Shown here: positions 25,388 to 35,335 of the stretch, piece after piece
Layout: the number at the start of each line of letters is the position of its first letter
Position numbering within the stretch: the first letter of the stretch is position 1
From: Romboutsia lituseburensis
GTDB lineage: Bacteria; Bacillota; Clostridia; Peptostreptococcales; Peptostreptococcaceae
Assembly (NCBI RefSeq): GCF_024723825.1
Contig: NZ_JANQBQ010000001.1
Location: 3,534,001 to 3,598,000, forward strand
Length of the DNA: 64,000 bases
Direction of reading: 5' to 3'
Notes under the pieces: model-generated
What the model was told of the DNA's origin: nothing
Seen by the model: only the letters and a program-made list of their open reading frames with translations
Databases searched by the model: none
Translations under genes and position numbers: made by a program

Positions 25388-28012
25388 ATGTTTTACAAAA
25401 AAAGCATAGAAGAAGCAATAAGTAATCTAGGTAGTAATTTATCTGGAATATCTAAACAAGAAGCTAATGAAAGATTAGAAAAGTACGGATATAATGAATT
25501 ACAAGAAAAGGAAAAAACACCAACTTGGAAATTGTTCGTAGATAGTTTTAAAGATCCATTAGTAATAATTTTATTAATCGCTGCATTAGTTCAAGTATTT
25601 TTAGGTGAAGTTGTTGAATCATCAATAATATTTGCAGTATTAATATTAAACTCTATACTTGGAGTAGTTCAAACAAAGAAAGCAGAAGGTTCACTTGCTA
25701 GTTTAAAGCAATTATCTGTACCAAATGCAAAGGTAATTAGGAATAATACAAAACTTACAATACCATCAAGAGAATTAGTTCCAGGGGATATCGTAATTTT
25801 AGAAGCCGGGGATTATGTACCAGCAGATGGTAGAATAATAGAAGCTCAGACTTTAAAAGTTGTAGAAGGTATGCTTACAGGAGAATCAGAGCCAGTATTA
25901 AAACATGAAAATGTTATAGATGAAGAGTGTGCTTTAGGTGATCAAAAGAATATGGTATTCAGTGGTTCTATGGTAGTTTATGGTAGAGCGACTTATCTAG
26001 TAACTGGATGTGGTATGAATACTGAAGTTGGTAAAATAGCTAACTTATTAGATAACGCAGAAAACAAAGAAACACCACTTCAACAAAAACTTGATGTATT
26101 TGGTAAAAAGTTAGGTGTAGGAATAGTAGCACTAGCTGCAGTAATATTTGCAGTTCAAGTAGTTAGAGGTGCTGATGTAGTTGATTCATTTATGTTTGCA
26201 ATAGCAATAGCAGTTGCAGCTATACCAGAAGCACTATCATCAATAGTTACAATAGTTTTAGCAGTTGGAACAAACACTATGGCTAAAAAACAAGCTATAA
26301 TAAGAAAATTACCAGCAGTTGAAACATTAGGTTCTACAAGTGTTATATGTACAGATAAAACAGGTACACTTACACAAAATAAAATGACAGTAGTCAAGAC
26401 TTATATGTATGGAGTTAAAGACGCTAGCCTAGTGGATAATACAAGCGGTAGTGAAGCAGCAATAACTAGACATAGTTCTTATCAAGAAGAAATGTTAACT
26501 TTAGCATCTGTACTTTGTAATGATTCAGATATAACTAAAGAAGGTGTAGAAATAGGTGACCCTACAGAAGTAGCACTTATAAACTACGCAACTAAAAATG
26601 ATTTAAGTTACAAAGAAATAAGATTAAATAATGATAGATTAGCAGAATTACCATTTGATAGTGATAGAAAACTTATGTCAACTGTAAACAAAGTAGATAA
26701 TGATGTATTTATGTTTACAAAAGGTGCTCCAGATGTAATATTTAGCAGATGTAAATATGCACTTGAAGATGGAGAATTAGTTGAAATAAATAACGATATA
26801 ATAAGTGAATACAGAAAAATAAATGAAGAGTTTTCAAATAAAGCACTAAGAGTTTTAGCATTTGCAAGTAAAAATGTTAGAAGTGAAAAATTTGCGCCAA
26901 CATTAGATGATGAAGATGATTTAACATTAGTAGGTCTTATGGCAATGATAGACCCACCAAGAGATGAAGTTTATGAAGCTGTTAAAAATGCTAAAAAATC
27001 AGGTATAAAAACAGTTATGATAACAGGAGATCACAAAACAACAGCAGCAGCTATAGCTAAAGACATTGGAATAATGGTAGATGGTGACTTAGCTTTAACT
27101 GGTCAAGAATTAGATGCATTAACTGATGATCAGTTAGATAAAGATTTAGATCATATATCAGTTTATGCAAGAGTTTCACCTGAAAACAAAATAAGAATAG
27201 TAAAAGCATGGCAAAGAAAAGGTAAAGTATGTGCTATGACAGGAGATGGAGTAAATGATGCTCCAGCATTAAAACAAGCAGATATAGGTATAGGTATGGG
27301 AAGTGGTACAGAAGTTGCTAAAGATGCATCAGCTATGGTACTTCTTGATGATAACTTTGCTACAATAGTAAAAGCAGTAGAAGTTGGTAGAACAGTTTAT
27401 GATAACATTAAAAAATCTATAACTTATTTATTCTCAGGCAACTTAGGTGGAATAATTGCTATACTATTTGCAGTATTTGCAGATTGGGCAAATCCATTTA
27501 CAACATTACAATTACTATTTATAAACTTAGTTACAGATTCACTTCCTGCAATAGCATTAGGACTTGAAAAACCTGAAAAAACTGTAATGAAAAATCCTCC
27601 AAGAGATCCTAAAGAAGGTATACTTGCAGGTGGTACTTTAAGAAGTGTATTAATAAGGGGTAGTATAATAGGTATAGTTACTATAGTTGCTCAATATGTA
27701 GGTAACAGATACTCACCACAATTAGGAACAGCAATGGCATTCTCTACACTTACTTTATCTAGAATAATACAAACATTTGCAGCTAGATCTAACAGTGAAA
27801 CAGTATTCAAGCTTGGATTTACAAGCAATAAATATGCTTTAGGTGCAGTAGTTGTATGTTTAGGTATGTTTAGTTTAACATTATTACCATTTATGAGAGA
27901 AGTATTTGCTATACCAGAGTACTTTAGTTTACAAAACTTAGGAACATGTTTTGCATTAGCAGTAGTTGCTAGTTTAACAATGGAAGGTAGCAAACTTATA
28001 AAGAAAAATTAA
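25388..28012 (+). CDS. P-type cation ATPase (PII Ca2+/Mn2+ type)
   Basis: 874-aa ion pump that exports a divalent cation at the cost of ATP. Order: cation_ATPase_N (about 1-70), helices M1-M2, actuator domain with TGES (about 165), M3-M4 with the PEAL metal-site motif (IPEALSS), phosphorylation site DKTGTLTQNK, N-domain (KGAPD), GDGVNDAPA, then M5-M10. The layout is that of bacterial SERCA-like pumps. The upstream Mn2+ riboswitch implies that the physiological substrate includes manganese, and the pump probably protects against Mn excess. AATGGAGG precedes the ATG. Monocistronic, with a terminator after the stop. Confidence 0.92.
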   Translation: MFYKKSIEEAISNLGSNLSGISKQEANERLEKYGYNELQEKEKTPTWKLFVDSFKDPLVIILLIAALVQVFLGEVVESSIIFAVLILNSILGVVQTKKAEGSLASLKQLSVPNAKVIRNNTKLTIPSRELVPGDIVILEAGDYVPADGRIIEAQTLKVVEGMLTGESEPVLKHENVIDEECALGDQKNMVFSGSMVVYGRATYLVTGCGMNTEVGKIANLLDNAENKETPLQQKLDVFGKKLGVGIVALAAVIFAVQVVRGADVVDSFMFAIAIAVAAIPEALSSIVTIVLAVGTNTMAKKQAIIRKLPAVETLGSTSVICTDKTGTLTQNKMTVVKTYMYGVKDASLVDNTSGSEAAITRHSSYQEEMLTLASVLCNDSDITKEGVEIGDPTEVALINYATKNDLSYKEIRLNNDRLAELPFDSDRKLMSTVNKVDNDVFMFTKGAPDVIFSRCKYALEDGELVEINNDIISEYRKINEEFSNKALRVLAFASKNVRSEKFAPTLDDEDDLTLVGLMAMIDPPRDEVYEAVKNAKKSGIKTVMITGDHKTTAAAIAKDIGIMVDGDLALTGQELDALTDDQLDKDLDHISVYARVSPENKIRIVKAWQRKGKVCAMTGDGVNDAPALKQADIGIGMGSGTEVAKDASAMVLLDDNFATIVKAVEVGRTVYDNIKKSITYLFSGNLGGIIAILFAVFADWANPFTTLQLLFINLVTDSLPAIALGLEKPEKTVMKNPPRDPKEGILAGGTLRSVLIRGSIIGIVTIVAQYVGNRYSPQLGTAMAFSTLTLSRIIQTFAARSNSETVFKLGFTSNKYALGAVVVCLGMFSLTLLPFMREVFAIPEYFSLQNLGTCFALAVVASLTMEGSKLIKKN

Positions 28013-28038
28013 TAATAAATTATAATACATTAGTATAT

Positions 28039-28087
28039 AAAAAGAGTATGTAGATTTGTTTAAATTCAAATTTACACACTCTTTTTT
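28039..28087 (+). terminator. Intrinsic terminator of the ATPase gene
   Basis: AAAAAGAGTATGTAGATTTG pairs with CAAATTTACACACTCTTTTT with few mismatches and ends in a T-run. Confidence 0.85.
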
Positions 28088-28150
28088 AGTTTAAAGAAAT
28101 TGTATTATATCAATAACTATTGATAAATTATAAAATACAGTTATATAAAC

Positions 28151-29587
28151 CTAATAACCTAGATTGTACGTTGGAGATTCTAAAACTGTTCTATGCTCGT
28201 TGAATAGATTTAAGGACTTACCACAATCAAATAGAGTTCCAGATAGCCACCAACAATCACCAGCTAATACATTGACCATCGGACCATTTAATGGTCTTCC
28301 ATATATATTACCATCAGTTACAATAGATGCATTTAACCCTAACATATCCGCAACAAGTAACTTAACTTGGCAATTACTTTCTGAGCTCCTTACCCCTCTG
28401 AATATAGTATCATATGCAGAAAAAGCTTTTGAATCGTACTTAGAATTAGGGATATTTCTAAAGATATGAGATATAGTACTATTATACATTTCTAATAGTT
28501 CTGCCTCTTCTGTGCTTAATATAGCTGCCTCTTCTTTATTTTTTGACTCTAAGAAATTTAAAAACATAAAAGCATGACTGCTACTCCAGTCACCAAATGT
28601 TTCTTTTTTATTATTAGCTTCTGGTCTAGTATATATATAGTTATCAACATAGTCTGCACTTTGTCGACCTTTTGTTAAATAAGTTTGTAAGTAAACCCAA
28701 TTAGGTTCTGATCTAAAATTAATAGTTTTTAAATTATCCTTTACAAATTTAACTACCATATCATATTCTTCTTGTGTAACACACCCATATGTATGCATGC
28801 CTCTAGTTGGATCACCATATTTTGCATATATTGTCCCTTGAATTTTGTTGTCCGGTGAACAAACAGCATTACGGTATCCTTTAGCGCCACCTCTACCTGT
28901 TACTGCTACATTTTGTTCTTTAGCATAAGTAATTGTAGGTAATTTCATATCATCTACTGGCATAGGTTGGGGCTTTGGAGTTGTTGTATTTGGATTAACA
29001 ACGTTATTTAAAGTTACTACTGCTTCTGCTCTTGTTATAGATTTTTTAGGTTTGAAAGTTTTATCTGGATATCCACCCATATATCCATTTTCTATAACTC
29101 CTTCTACTGAAGCTTTTGCCCAGTTTGATATGTTATTTTTATCATTAAAAGTGTTTATTTTATCTAAAGCATAATCACTTATTTTTTTATAATTTGCTAA
29201 CATAGCAGCAGTTTCTTCTCTTGTTATTTGACCATTTGGATTGAATTTAGTTTTAGATATTCCTTCACAAACCCCATTAGTAACGGCTATATCTATAGAT
29301 TCTTTAGCCCAATGTTCTTTTGTATCATTAAATACTTTGTTGCTCTTATTTGTTAGTCCAAATACGTTATTAAGTATTGTTACAAATTCAGCTCTAGTCA
29401 TATTTTGATTAGGTTTAAATGTTTCGTCTTTGTATCCACTTATGTACCCTTGATTAACAAATTTTTCTATAGTTGATTGAGCCCAATGATTATCTATATC
29501 TGATAATGATTGAGCATTTGCAGTTATTAAATTTGATGATATAAGTATCAATGTAAGTGTTGATACTGTATATTTTTTTAATTTCAT
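28151..29587 (-). CDS. SLH-domain surface protein, tandem copy 1
   Basis: 478 aa. A signal peptide (cleaved after ITANAQ or nearby) leads three SLH domains (about 30-75, 88-138 and 150-200; TRAEFVTILNNVFG, TREETAAMLANY, TRAEAVVTLNNV) that anchor the protein to secondary cell-wall polymer. The C-terminal domain (about 215-478) starts KLPTITYAKEQNVAVTGRGG and contains DTIFRGVRSSESNCQVKLLVADMLGLN and GPMVNVLAGDCWWLSGTLFD. The latter two resemble the Cys and His/Asp blocks of transglutaminase-like domains, but the His is not evident here. It is the last and most divergent of three tandem paralogues. Confidence 0.85.
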   Translation of the reverse strand: MKLKKYTVSTLTLILISSNLITANAQSLSDIDNHWAQSTIEKFVNQGYISGYKDETFKPNQNMTRAEFVTILNNVFGLTNKSNKVFNDTKEHWAKESIDIAVTNGVCEGISKTKFNPNGQITREETAAMLANYKKISDYALDKINTFNDKNNISNWAKASVEGVIENGYMGGYPDKTFKPKKSITRAEAVVTLNNVVNPNTTTPKPQPMPVDDMKLPTITYAKEQNVAVTGRGGAKGYRNAVCSPDNKIQGTIYAKYGDPTRGMHTYGCVTQEEYDMVVKFVKDNLKTINFRSEPNWVYLQTYLTKGRQSADYVDNYIYTRPEANNKKETFGDWSSSHAFMFLNFLESKNKEEAAILSTEEAELLEMYNSTISHIFRNIPNSKYDSKAFSAYDTIFRGVRSSESNCQVKLLVADMLGLNASIVTDGNIYGRPLNGPMVNVLAGDCWWLSGTLFDCGKSLNLFNEHRTVLESPTYNLGY

Positions 29588-29685
29588 AGTATAGATTTCC
29601 CCCTAGTTATATATTTCTTAATTTCTTTAGGAATAATTCTATGCATAATTATTGTATAGAATTTACCTTTTATATTTAAATATAT
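29588..29685. repeat. Duplicated spacer between SLH copies 1 and 2
   Basis: This 98-base spacer is almost identical to the one at 31102-31199 (ATTTCTTAATTTCTTTAGG, TATGCATAATTATTGTATAG and so on). Gene plus spacer is therefore the unit of the tandem duplication, and homologous recombination between units is possible. Confidence 0.85.
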
Positions 29686-31101
29686 CTAGTAACCTAGATT
29701 ATATGTTGGCGACTCTAAAATAGATTCATTTTGTTGGAATAGATTATCTTCTTTCCCATAAATAAAGTAACCAAATGTTGTAGACCAGTGATTTCCAAAC
29801 AATAGGCTAAGATGTGGTCCTTGTAATGATCTTCCTTCAACATAAACACCGTTTATTATACATCCGTTCAATCCTAAAATGTCAGCAATAAGTAAATTAA
29901 TTTGGCAAATACTCTCTTGGCTGCTTAATCCCCTAAAGATAGTATCATATGCAGAAAAAGCTTTAGAATCCTCTTTAGCATGAGGTATTTTTTTTAATAT
30001 ATAAGAACTAGCGCTATTATAAGTTTGTAATAGTTCAGCATCTTCAGGACTCAATCTTTTATTTTCTAATGCTGATATCATAAAAGAATGAGATGCAAGT
30101 GATGATCCATCATATAGACAATCACCATATGTTATTTTTATATTATTTGACTCTAGTATACTATCTATATAATTGTCATGTTGTGGTCCTTTTGTTAAAT
30201 GAGTCTGTAAGTAAACCCAATGAGGTTCTAATCTAAAATTAATAGTTTTTAGATTATCTTTTATAAATTTAACTACCATGTCATATTCTTTTTGGGTAGT
30301 ACATCCATATGTATGCATACCCCTAGTTGGATCACCATATTTTGCATATATCTTTCCTTTGATTTTGTTTTTAGGTGAATAATAAACATTACTGTATCCT
30401 TTAGCACCACCTCTTCCTGTTACTGCTACATTTTGCTCTTTAGCATAATTAATTGTAGGTAATTTCATATCATCCGATGGAATAGGATTTTGATTTGTTG
30501 TATTTGAATTAATAACATTATCTAAAGTTACAACTGCTTCAGCTCTTGTGATAGAGTTTTTAGGTCTAAAAGTTGTGTCAGGATATCCACCCATGTATCC
30601 TTTTTCTAGAACACCCTCTACTGAAGCTTTTGACCAGTTTGATATGTTATTTTTATCATTAAAAGTGTTTGTTTTATCTAAAGCATAATCACTTATTTTT
30701 TTATAATTTGCTAACATAGCAGCAGTTTCTTCTCTTGTTATTTTACCATTTGGATTGAATTTAGTTTTAGATATTCCCTCGCAAACCCCATTAGTAACGG
30801 CTATATCTATAGATTCTTTAGCCCAATGTCCTTTTGTATCATTAAATACTTTGTTGCTTTTATTTGTTAGTCCAAATACGTTATTAAGTATTGTTACAAA
30901 TTCAGCTCTAGTCATATTTTGATTAGGTTTAAATGTTTCGTCTTTGTATCCACTTATGTACCCTTGGTTAACAAATTTTTCTATAGTTGATTGAGCCCAA
31001 TGATTATCTATATCTGATAATGGTTGAGCATTTGCGGTTATTAAATTTGCTGATATAAGTATCAATGTAAGTGTTGATACTGTATATTTTTTTAATTTCA
31101 T
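29686..31101 (-). CDS. SLH-domain surface protein, tandem copy 2
   Basis: 471 aa with the same plan as its neighbours: signal peptide, three SLH domains nearly identical to copies 1 and 3, then the KLPTINYAKEQNVAVTGRGG domain. The putative transglutaminase-like blocks are DTIFRGLSSQESICQINLLIADILGLN and GPHLSLLFGNHW, in which a His is present at the position where copy 1 has Met. The C-terminus diverges from copy 1 much more than the N-terminus does. GGGGGAAA lies before the ATG. Confidence 0.85.
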   Translation of the reverse strand: MKLKKYTVSTLTLILISANLITANAQPLSDIDNHWAQSTIEKFVNQGYISGYKDETFKPNQNMTRAEFVTILNNVFGLTNKSNKVFNDTKGHWAKESIDIAVTNGVCEGISKTKFNPNGKITREETAAMLANYKKISDYALDKTNTFNDKNNISNWSKASVEGVLEKGYMGGYPDTTFRPKNSITRAEAVVTLDNVINSNTTNQNPIPSDDMKLPTINYAKEQNVAVTGRGGAKGYSNVYYSPKNKIKGKIYAKYGDPTRGMHTYGCTTQKEYDMVVKFIKDNLKTINFRLEPHWVYLQTHLTKGPQHDNYIDSILESNNIKITYGDCLYDGSSLASHSFMISALENKRLSPEDAELLQTYNSASSYILKKIPHAKEDSKAFSAYDTIFRGLSSQESICQINLLIADILGLNGCIINGVYVEGRSLQGPHLSLLFGNHWSTTFGYFIYGKEDNLFQQNESILESPTYNLGY

Positions 31102-31199
31102 AGTATAGATTTCCCCCTAGCTATATATTTCTTAATTTCTTTAGGAATAATTCTATGCATAATTATTGTATAGAATTTACCTTTTATATTTAAATATAT
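31102..31199. repeat. Duplicated spacer between SLH copies 2 and 3
   Basis: Near-identical to 29588-29685; the second copy of the spacer that accompanies each SLH gene unit. Confidence 0.85.
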
Positions 31200-32600
31200 C
31201 TAGTACCCTAGATTATATGTTGGTGATTCTAAAACACCTCTATCTTGTTTGAATATATTAGATGACTTCATATAAATACCGCGGCCAAATGTTGTGAACC
31301 ATTCATCTTTAAACAATAGATAAATGGATGTGTTTTCTTCACCATAATAATCATTTAATATGCATCCATTTAATCCTAAAATATCAGCAATAAGCAAATT
31401 AAGCTGGCAAATACTCTGTTTGCTACTTAATCCTCTAAATATAGTATCGTATGCAGAAAAAGCTTTTGAATCATCTTTAGAGTGAGGGATGTTTTTTAAT
31501 ATGTAAGAACTAGCACTATTATAAACTTGCAATAGCTCGGCATCTTCCTGACTTAATCTTTTACCTTCTAAGTCTAATATTATGAAAGAATGAGATGTAG
31601 GTGAACCATCATATAGACAATCAGAATATGTTGTTTTTATATTATTTGATTCTAGTATACTATCTATATAATTGTCATGTTGCTGTCCTTTTGTTAAATA
31701 AGTCTGTAAGTAAACCCAATGAGGTTCTAATCTAAAATTAATAGTTTTTAGATTATCTTTTACAAATTTAACTACCATGTCATATTCTTTTTGTGTAGTA
31801 CATCCATATGTATGCATACCCCTAGTTGGATCACCATATTTTGCATATATCGTTCCTTTGATTTTGTTTTTCGGTGAATAATAAACATTACTGTATCCTT
31901 TAGCGCCACCTCTGCCTGTTACTGCTACATTTTGCTCTTTAGCATAATTAATTGTAGGTAACTTCATATCATCCGATGGAATAGGATTTTGATTTGTTGT
32001 ATTTGAATTAATAACATTATCTAAAGTTACAACTGCTTCAGCTCTTGTGATAGAGTTTTTAGGTCTAAAAGTTTTGTCAGGATATCCACCCATATATCCA
32101 TTTTCTATAGCTCCTTCTACTGAAGTTTTAGCCCAGTTTGATATGTTATTTTTATCATTAAAAGTGTTTATTTTATCTAAAGCATAATCACTGATATTTT
32201 TATAATTTGATAACATAGCAGCAGTTTCTTCTCTTGTTATTTTACCATTTGGATTGAATTTAGTTTTAGATATTCCCTCACAAACCCCATTAGTAACGGC
32301 TATATCTATAGATTCTTTGGCCCAATGTCCTTTTGTATCATTAAATACTTTGTTGCTTTTATTTGTTAGTCCAAATACGTTATTAAGTATTGTTACAAAT
32401 TCAGCTCTAGTCATATTTTGATTAGGTTTAAATGTTTCGTCTTTGTATCCACTTATGTACCCTTGATTTATAAATTTTTCTATAGTTGACTGAGCCCAAT
32501 GACTGTCTATATCTGATAATGGCTGAGCATTAGCAACTAGTAAATTTGACAATACAAGCATCAATGTAAATACTGATACTGAATATTTTTTTAAGTTCAT
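31200..32600 (-). CDS. SLH-domain surface protein, tandem copy 3
   Basis: 466 aa: signal peptide (MNLKKYSVSVFTLMLVLSNL...), three SLH domains, and a C-terminal domain closest to copy 2. The blocks DTIFRGLSSKQSICQLNLLIADILGLN and ENTSIYLLFKDEWF keep the Cys but not the His. GGGGGGATATGCT precedes the ATG. As the most upstream gene on this strand it probably carries the promoter for the cluster. The triplet looks like an expanding, diversifying surface-protein family. Confidence 0.85.
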   Translation of the reverse strand: MNLKKYSVSVFTLMLVLSNLLVANAQPLSDIDSHWAQSTIEKFINQGYISGYKDETFKPNQNMTRAEFVTILNNVFGLTNKSNKVFNDTKGHWAKESIDIAVTNGVCEGISKTKFNPNGKITREETAAMLSNYKNISDYALDKINTFNDKNNISNWAKTSVEGAIENGYMGGYPDKTFRPKNSITRAEAVVTLDNVINSNTTNQNPIPSDDMKLPTINYAKEQNVAVTGRGGAKGYSNVYYSPKNKIKGTIYAKYGDPTRGMHTYGCTTQKEYDMVVKFVKDNLKTINFRLEPHWVYLQTYLTKGQQHDNYIDSILESNNIKTTYSDCLYDGSPTSHSFIILDLEGKRLSQEDAELLQVYNSASSYILKNIPHSKDDSKAFSAYDTIFRGLSSKQSICQLNLLIADILGLNGCILNDYYGEENTSIYLLFKDEWFTTFGRGIYMKSSNIFKQDRGVLESPTYNLGY

Positions 32601-32939
32601 AGCATATCCCCCCTATACATTTATTAATTTCTACAATAATTATTCTTATTATAGTTAATCAATAAAATAATTACATATTTTTCCATATTAATTATAGCTC
32701 TAATTTATTTATATATCTAGTGAGTTTAAGATCTTTAAAAATTTCTTATTTTTAAAGATGAAGTAAATTATGATTAACTCATAATTGTAGATAATTAGTT
32801 TAATATTAGTTATATCAATGTACTTATCATATATACAGAACATATCTGATATAGTGGATTAACATAAATTAATCAGTTATAATAAGCTATGATATAAAAA
32901 GAATAGTACAGATTTAAACTAAGATTAAATTATTAACAA

Positions 32940-33086
32940 TTTTTTATGCTTAAGGATATTATAATATTTCATTTTCTATGGATAACTCATAAAAGTAAGT
33001 TATATCAACAAATTTGTTTTGAGCATAAAAAACATTTTGAGCAACGGACGAAGTCGTTGGCGACAGGAGTGAAGCGACTTTTTTAT
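32940..33086 (+). repeat. Dispersed intergenic repeat, copy A
   Basis: About 147 bases matching the reverse complement of 60441-60587 along its whole length (roughly 85% by eye). The 3' part, GCAACGGACGAAGTCGTTGG followed by CGACAGGAGTGAAGCGAC and a T-run, is shared with copies at 35.6 and 50.7 kb. AAGTCG and CGACTT can pair to give a terminator-like hairpin. It fills the gap upstream of the YdcF-like gene; the remaining part of 32601-32939 is AT-rich with no other signal apart from a weak resemblance to the repeat's left arm near 32750-32830. Confidence 0.8.
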
Positions 33087-33106
33087 ATTGAAAGGATTGA
33101 TTAAAA

Positions 33107-33703
33107 TTGATTAAAAAAAATAAGTTAAAGATAGCCTTTCTTGTGATATCTGTAATCTTTATTTTTATTGGTTATCTGGCTTTTAGTATTTGGAGTTTTG
33201 GCAACAAATCACAATTAGTTAAAACTGATGCAGCTATAGTACTTGGTGCTGCTGTTTGGGATAATAAGCCCTCTCCTGTTTTACGTGAAAGGATAAATCA
33301 TGCTATTTGGCTTTATGATAATAATTATTTAGATAAAATCATTTTCACTGGTGGGAAGGGTGAAGGTAATAAGTATTCTGAGTCTGAGGTTTCAAGAGAT
33401 TATGCTATTAAAAATGATGTTAGTTTGGATGATATCCTTATTGAAACTAAATCAAAAATAACAGAAGAAAATATAAAATATGCTTATGAAGTTGCTAATG
33501 AAAAAAATTTAAAAACCTTTACTATTGTAAGTGATCCTTTACATATGAAAAGAGCAATTTTAATGGCAAAAAACACTGGTATAAAAGCATATTCATCACC
33601 TACTCCAAGTTCTGTATATAAAACATTAAATAGCCAAGTACCGTTTTTATTACGAGAGTTATTTTTTTATACCGGTTATATTTTAAGTTTGCCATTTAGA
33701 TAA
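33107..33703 (+). CDS. YdcF/SanA-like DUF218 family protein
   Basis: 198 aa. An N-terminal signal anchor (about 8-28) is followed by the DUF218 domain: AAIVLGAAVWDNKPSPVLRERINHAI, IIFTGGKGEGNKYSESEV, IVSDPLHMKRAILMAK. This is the SanA/ElyC/YdcF fold implicated in envelope integrity and vancomycin tolerance. It starts with TTG 33107 behind GAAAGGA. Substrate unknown. Confidence 0.88.
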   Translation: MIKKNKLKIAFLVISVIFIFIGYLAFSIWSFGNKSQLVKTDAAIVLGAAVWDNKPSPVLRERINHAIWLYDNNYLDKIIFTGGKGEGNKYSESEVSRDYAIKNDVSLDDILIETKSKITEENIKYAYEVANEKNLKTFTIVSDPLHMKRAILMAKNTGIKAYSSPTPSSVYKTLNSQVPFLLRELFFYTGYILSLPFR

Positions 33704-33749
33704 CCAATGATAGGAGTTACTAAAAATTTATTTTATACAGGAGAGTATT

Positions 33750-34046
33750 ATGAAAATAGGATATTATGCAATATTTAACTATGAAGAATATGATAGAAAT
33801 GAAGAACAATATGGAATAGGTATAGAATTTCCAGATATACCAGAGTGTATAAGTTGTGCTAGAACAGAGCAAGAAGCACTTTTTATGGCAAAAGAAGTAT
33901 TAGAATTCATAACAGCTAATATGAAAGTTAATGAATTGCCTAAAATGAGTGAACTTAATGAGATTGAATTAAAATACAATGAGAAAGCTTTTTATATATC
34001 GTATAATACAGAAGATATAGATTTATCAACTTTTACATGCTATTAA
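33750..34046 (+). CDS. HicB-family protein (orphan)
   Basis: 98 aa. The RNase H-like HicB fold is seen in YYAIFNYEEYDRN, GIGIEFPDIPECISCARTEQEALFMAKEVLEF; the C-terminal part has no obvious DNA-binding ribbon or helix. CAGGAGAG precedes the ATG. No HicA toxin gene lies beside it, so it is an orphan HicB-like protein rather than a clear toxin-antitoxin pair. Confidence 0.8.
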   Translation: MKIGYYAIFNYEEYDRNEEQYGIGIEFPDIPECISCARTEQEALFMAKEVLEFITANMKVNELPKMSELNEIELKYNEKAFYISYNTEDIDLSTFTCY

Positions 34047-34080
34047 ATTTAAAATAGATAAGCTTATAAAAGATTCACTT

Positions 34081-34125
34081 TAGGCTGCCAACGACTTCAT
34101 ACGTTACTTAAAATATTTTTTTAGA
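34081..34125 (-). repeat. Decayed copy of the dispersed repeat
   Basis: GCCAACGACTTCATACGTTACTTAAAAT read on the reverse strand matches ATTTTAAGCAACGGACGAAG then TCGTTGGC of the good copies with several changes. It lies between the HicB-like gene and the fourth SLH gene. Confidence 0.5.
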
Positions 34126-34206
34126 TTAAAATTAGTATGTTGATATAACTGTATTTGGTAGTTTATACATAGATTTTGATACAGATATAATATCTGCAAG
34201 TGTAAA

Positions 34207-34247
34207 AAATCAATGGGAATATAGACATATCTATACTCCCATTGATT
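34207..34247 (-). terminator. Terminator of the fourth SLH gene
   Basis: AAATCAATGGGAATATAGA pairs with TCTATACTCCCATTGATTT (one G-U). On the minus strand the stem is followed by TTTTTT, and it lies just after the stop of the SLH gene on that strand. Confidence 0.85.
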
Positions 34248-34261
34248 TGAGAACAAGTAAA

Positions 34262-35335
34262 TTATACTAAGTAATAACTTATTATTTTATTATTTTTTAT
34301 ATTAAATACATATTTATAAGGTTTAGAATCTATATCTCTTTTAACAAGGGCAGAAACTGTATATATACTATCTTTTTTTTCAATCAAGTCGATATAAGTA
34401 AATTTTTCTCCGAAGTTATAGATGGAATTTAGTTTATCTAGAACAACATTAACATAATTATTTATTGCTGCATCAGTTTCTTGGAATAAATCTCCATTTG
34501 AATACCAGCTATAAGCTTTAAATGTATCTTTATCAACTAAGATTATACGATCACTGCCTTCTGTATCATAAAAAGAATAATAATTTTTTCCTGTTAACCA
34601 TAAATTATCTAAATTATCTATATCAAAATAAGTAGATATTTCATAGTATGAATAACCATATGTATTCATTACACTTTCTTTTGCTCTTTCAATTCTATCA
34701 CTTTCTTTTATGTCAGTATTTTCTACTGGAGGAACATTTCCTTTATGAACTCTACTTAACGTAGATACAGCTTCGGCTCTCGTTATTTTATCTTGAGGTC
34801 TAAATGAATTATCGAAACCTTTCATATATCCTCTTTCTAAAACACCTTCAACAGAGTCTTTAGCCCAGTAAGAAATATCTGAAAAATCATTTAAGTAAAA
34901 TATTTCCTCATGGTTATTATCATTTAGATTCTTATAATTAGAAATCATAACGGATGCTTCTTGTCTAGTTATAGGATTGTTTGGTTTGAATTCTGTATTA
35001 GTTATACCTTTACATACTCCATTCGTAACAGCTATATCTATAGCTTCTTTAGCCCAATGACTTTTAGTATCCTCAAATACTTTATTGCTTTTATTTGTTA
35101 ACCCAAAAAAACTGTTAAATATTTTAACAAATTCAGCTCTAGTCATATTTTGATTTGGTTTAAACTCATTATCTGAATACCCATTTATGTATCCTTGATT
35201 AACAAAGTCCTCTATTGTTGATTTAGCCCAATGACCATTTATATCAGTAAATGATGTTGATTGTGCAAATACACTATTTTTACTAGATATAAAAATTAAC
35301 CCTAATGTAATAAAACTAATGGCTTTTTTGTGCAT
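34262..35335 (-). CDS. SLH-domain surface protein with PepSY-like C-terminus
   Basis: 357 aa. Signal peptide (ending SVFAQ), three SLH domains (about 33-75, 92-140 and 155-200; FTDINGHWAKSTIEDFVNQG and so on) closely related to the triplet at 28-32.6 kb, then an unrelated C-terminal domain (about 215-357) with alpha/beta pattern (YSYYEISTYFDIDNLDNLWLTGKN, TYIDLIEKKDSIYTVSALVKR). This could be a PepSY-like fold, but I am not certain. The start is ATG 35335 behind GGGAGGTAAAT; the TTG 15 bases upstream is inside that site. Confidence 0.8.
   Translation of the reverse strand: MHKKAISFITLGLIFISSKNSVFAQSTSFTDINGHWAKSTIEDFVNQGYINGYSDNEFKPNQNMTRAEFVKIFNSFFGLTNKSNKVFEDTKSHWAKEAIDIAVTNGVCKGITNTEFKPNNPITRQEASVMISNYKNLNDNNHEEIFYLNDFSDISYWAKDSVEGVLERGYMKGFDNSFRPQDKITRAEAVSTLSRVHKGNVPPVENTDIKESDRIERAKESVMNTYGYSYYEISTYFDIDNLDNLWLTGKNYYSFYDTEGSDRIILVDKDTFKAYSWYSNGDLFQETDAAINNYVNVVLDKLNSIYNFGEKFTYIDLIEKKDSIYTVSALVKRDIDSKPYKYVFNIKNNKIISYYLV

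Noticed and set aside
28151-32600. CRISPR-like or mobile repeat array
   Set aside because: The long similarity is explained by tandem duplication of SLH genes with their spacers; there are no short regular repeats.
33750-34046. HicAB toxin-antitoxin module
   Set aside because: Only the HicB-like gene is present; the flanks hold no hicA-sized ORF.
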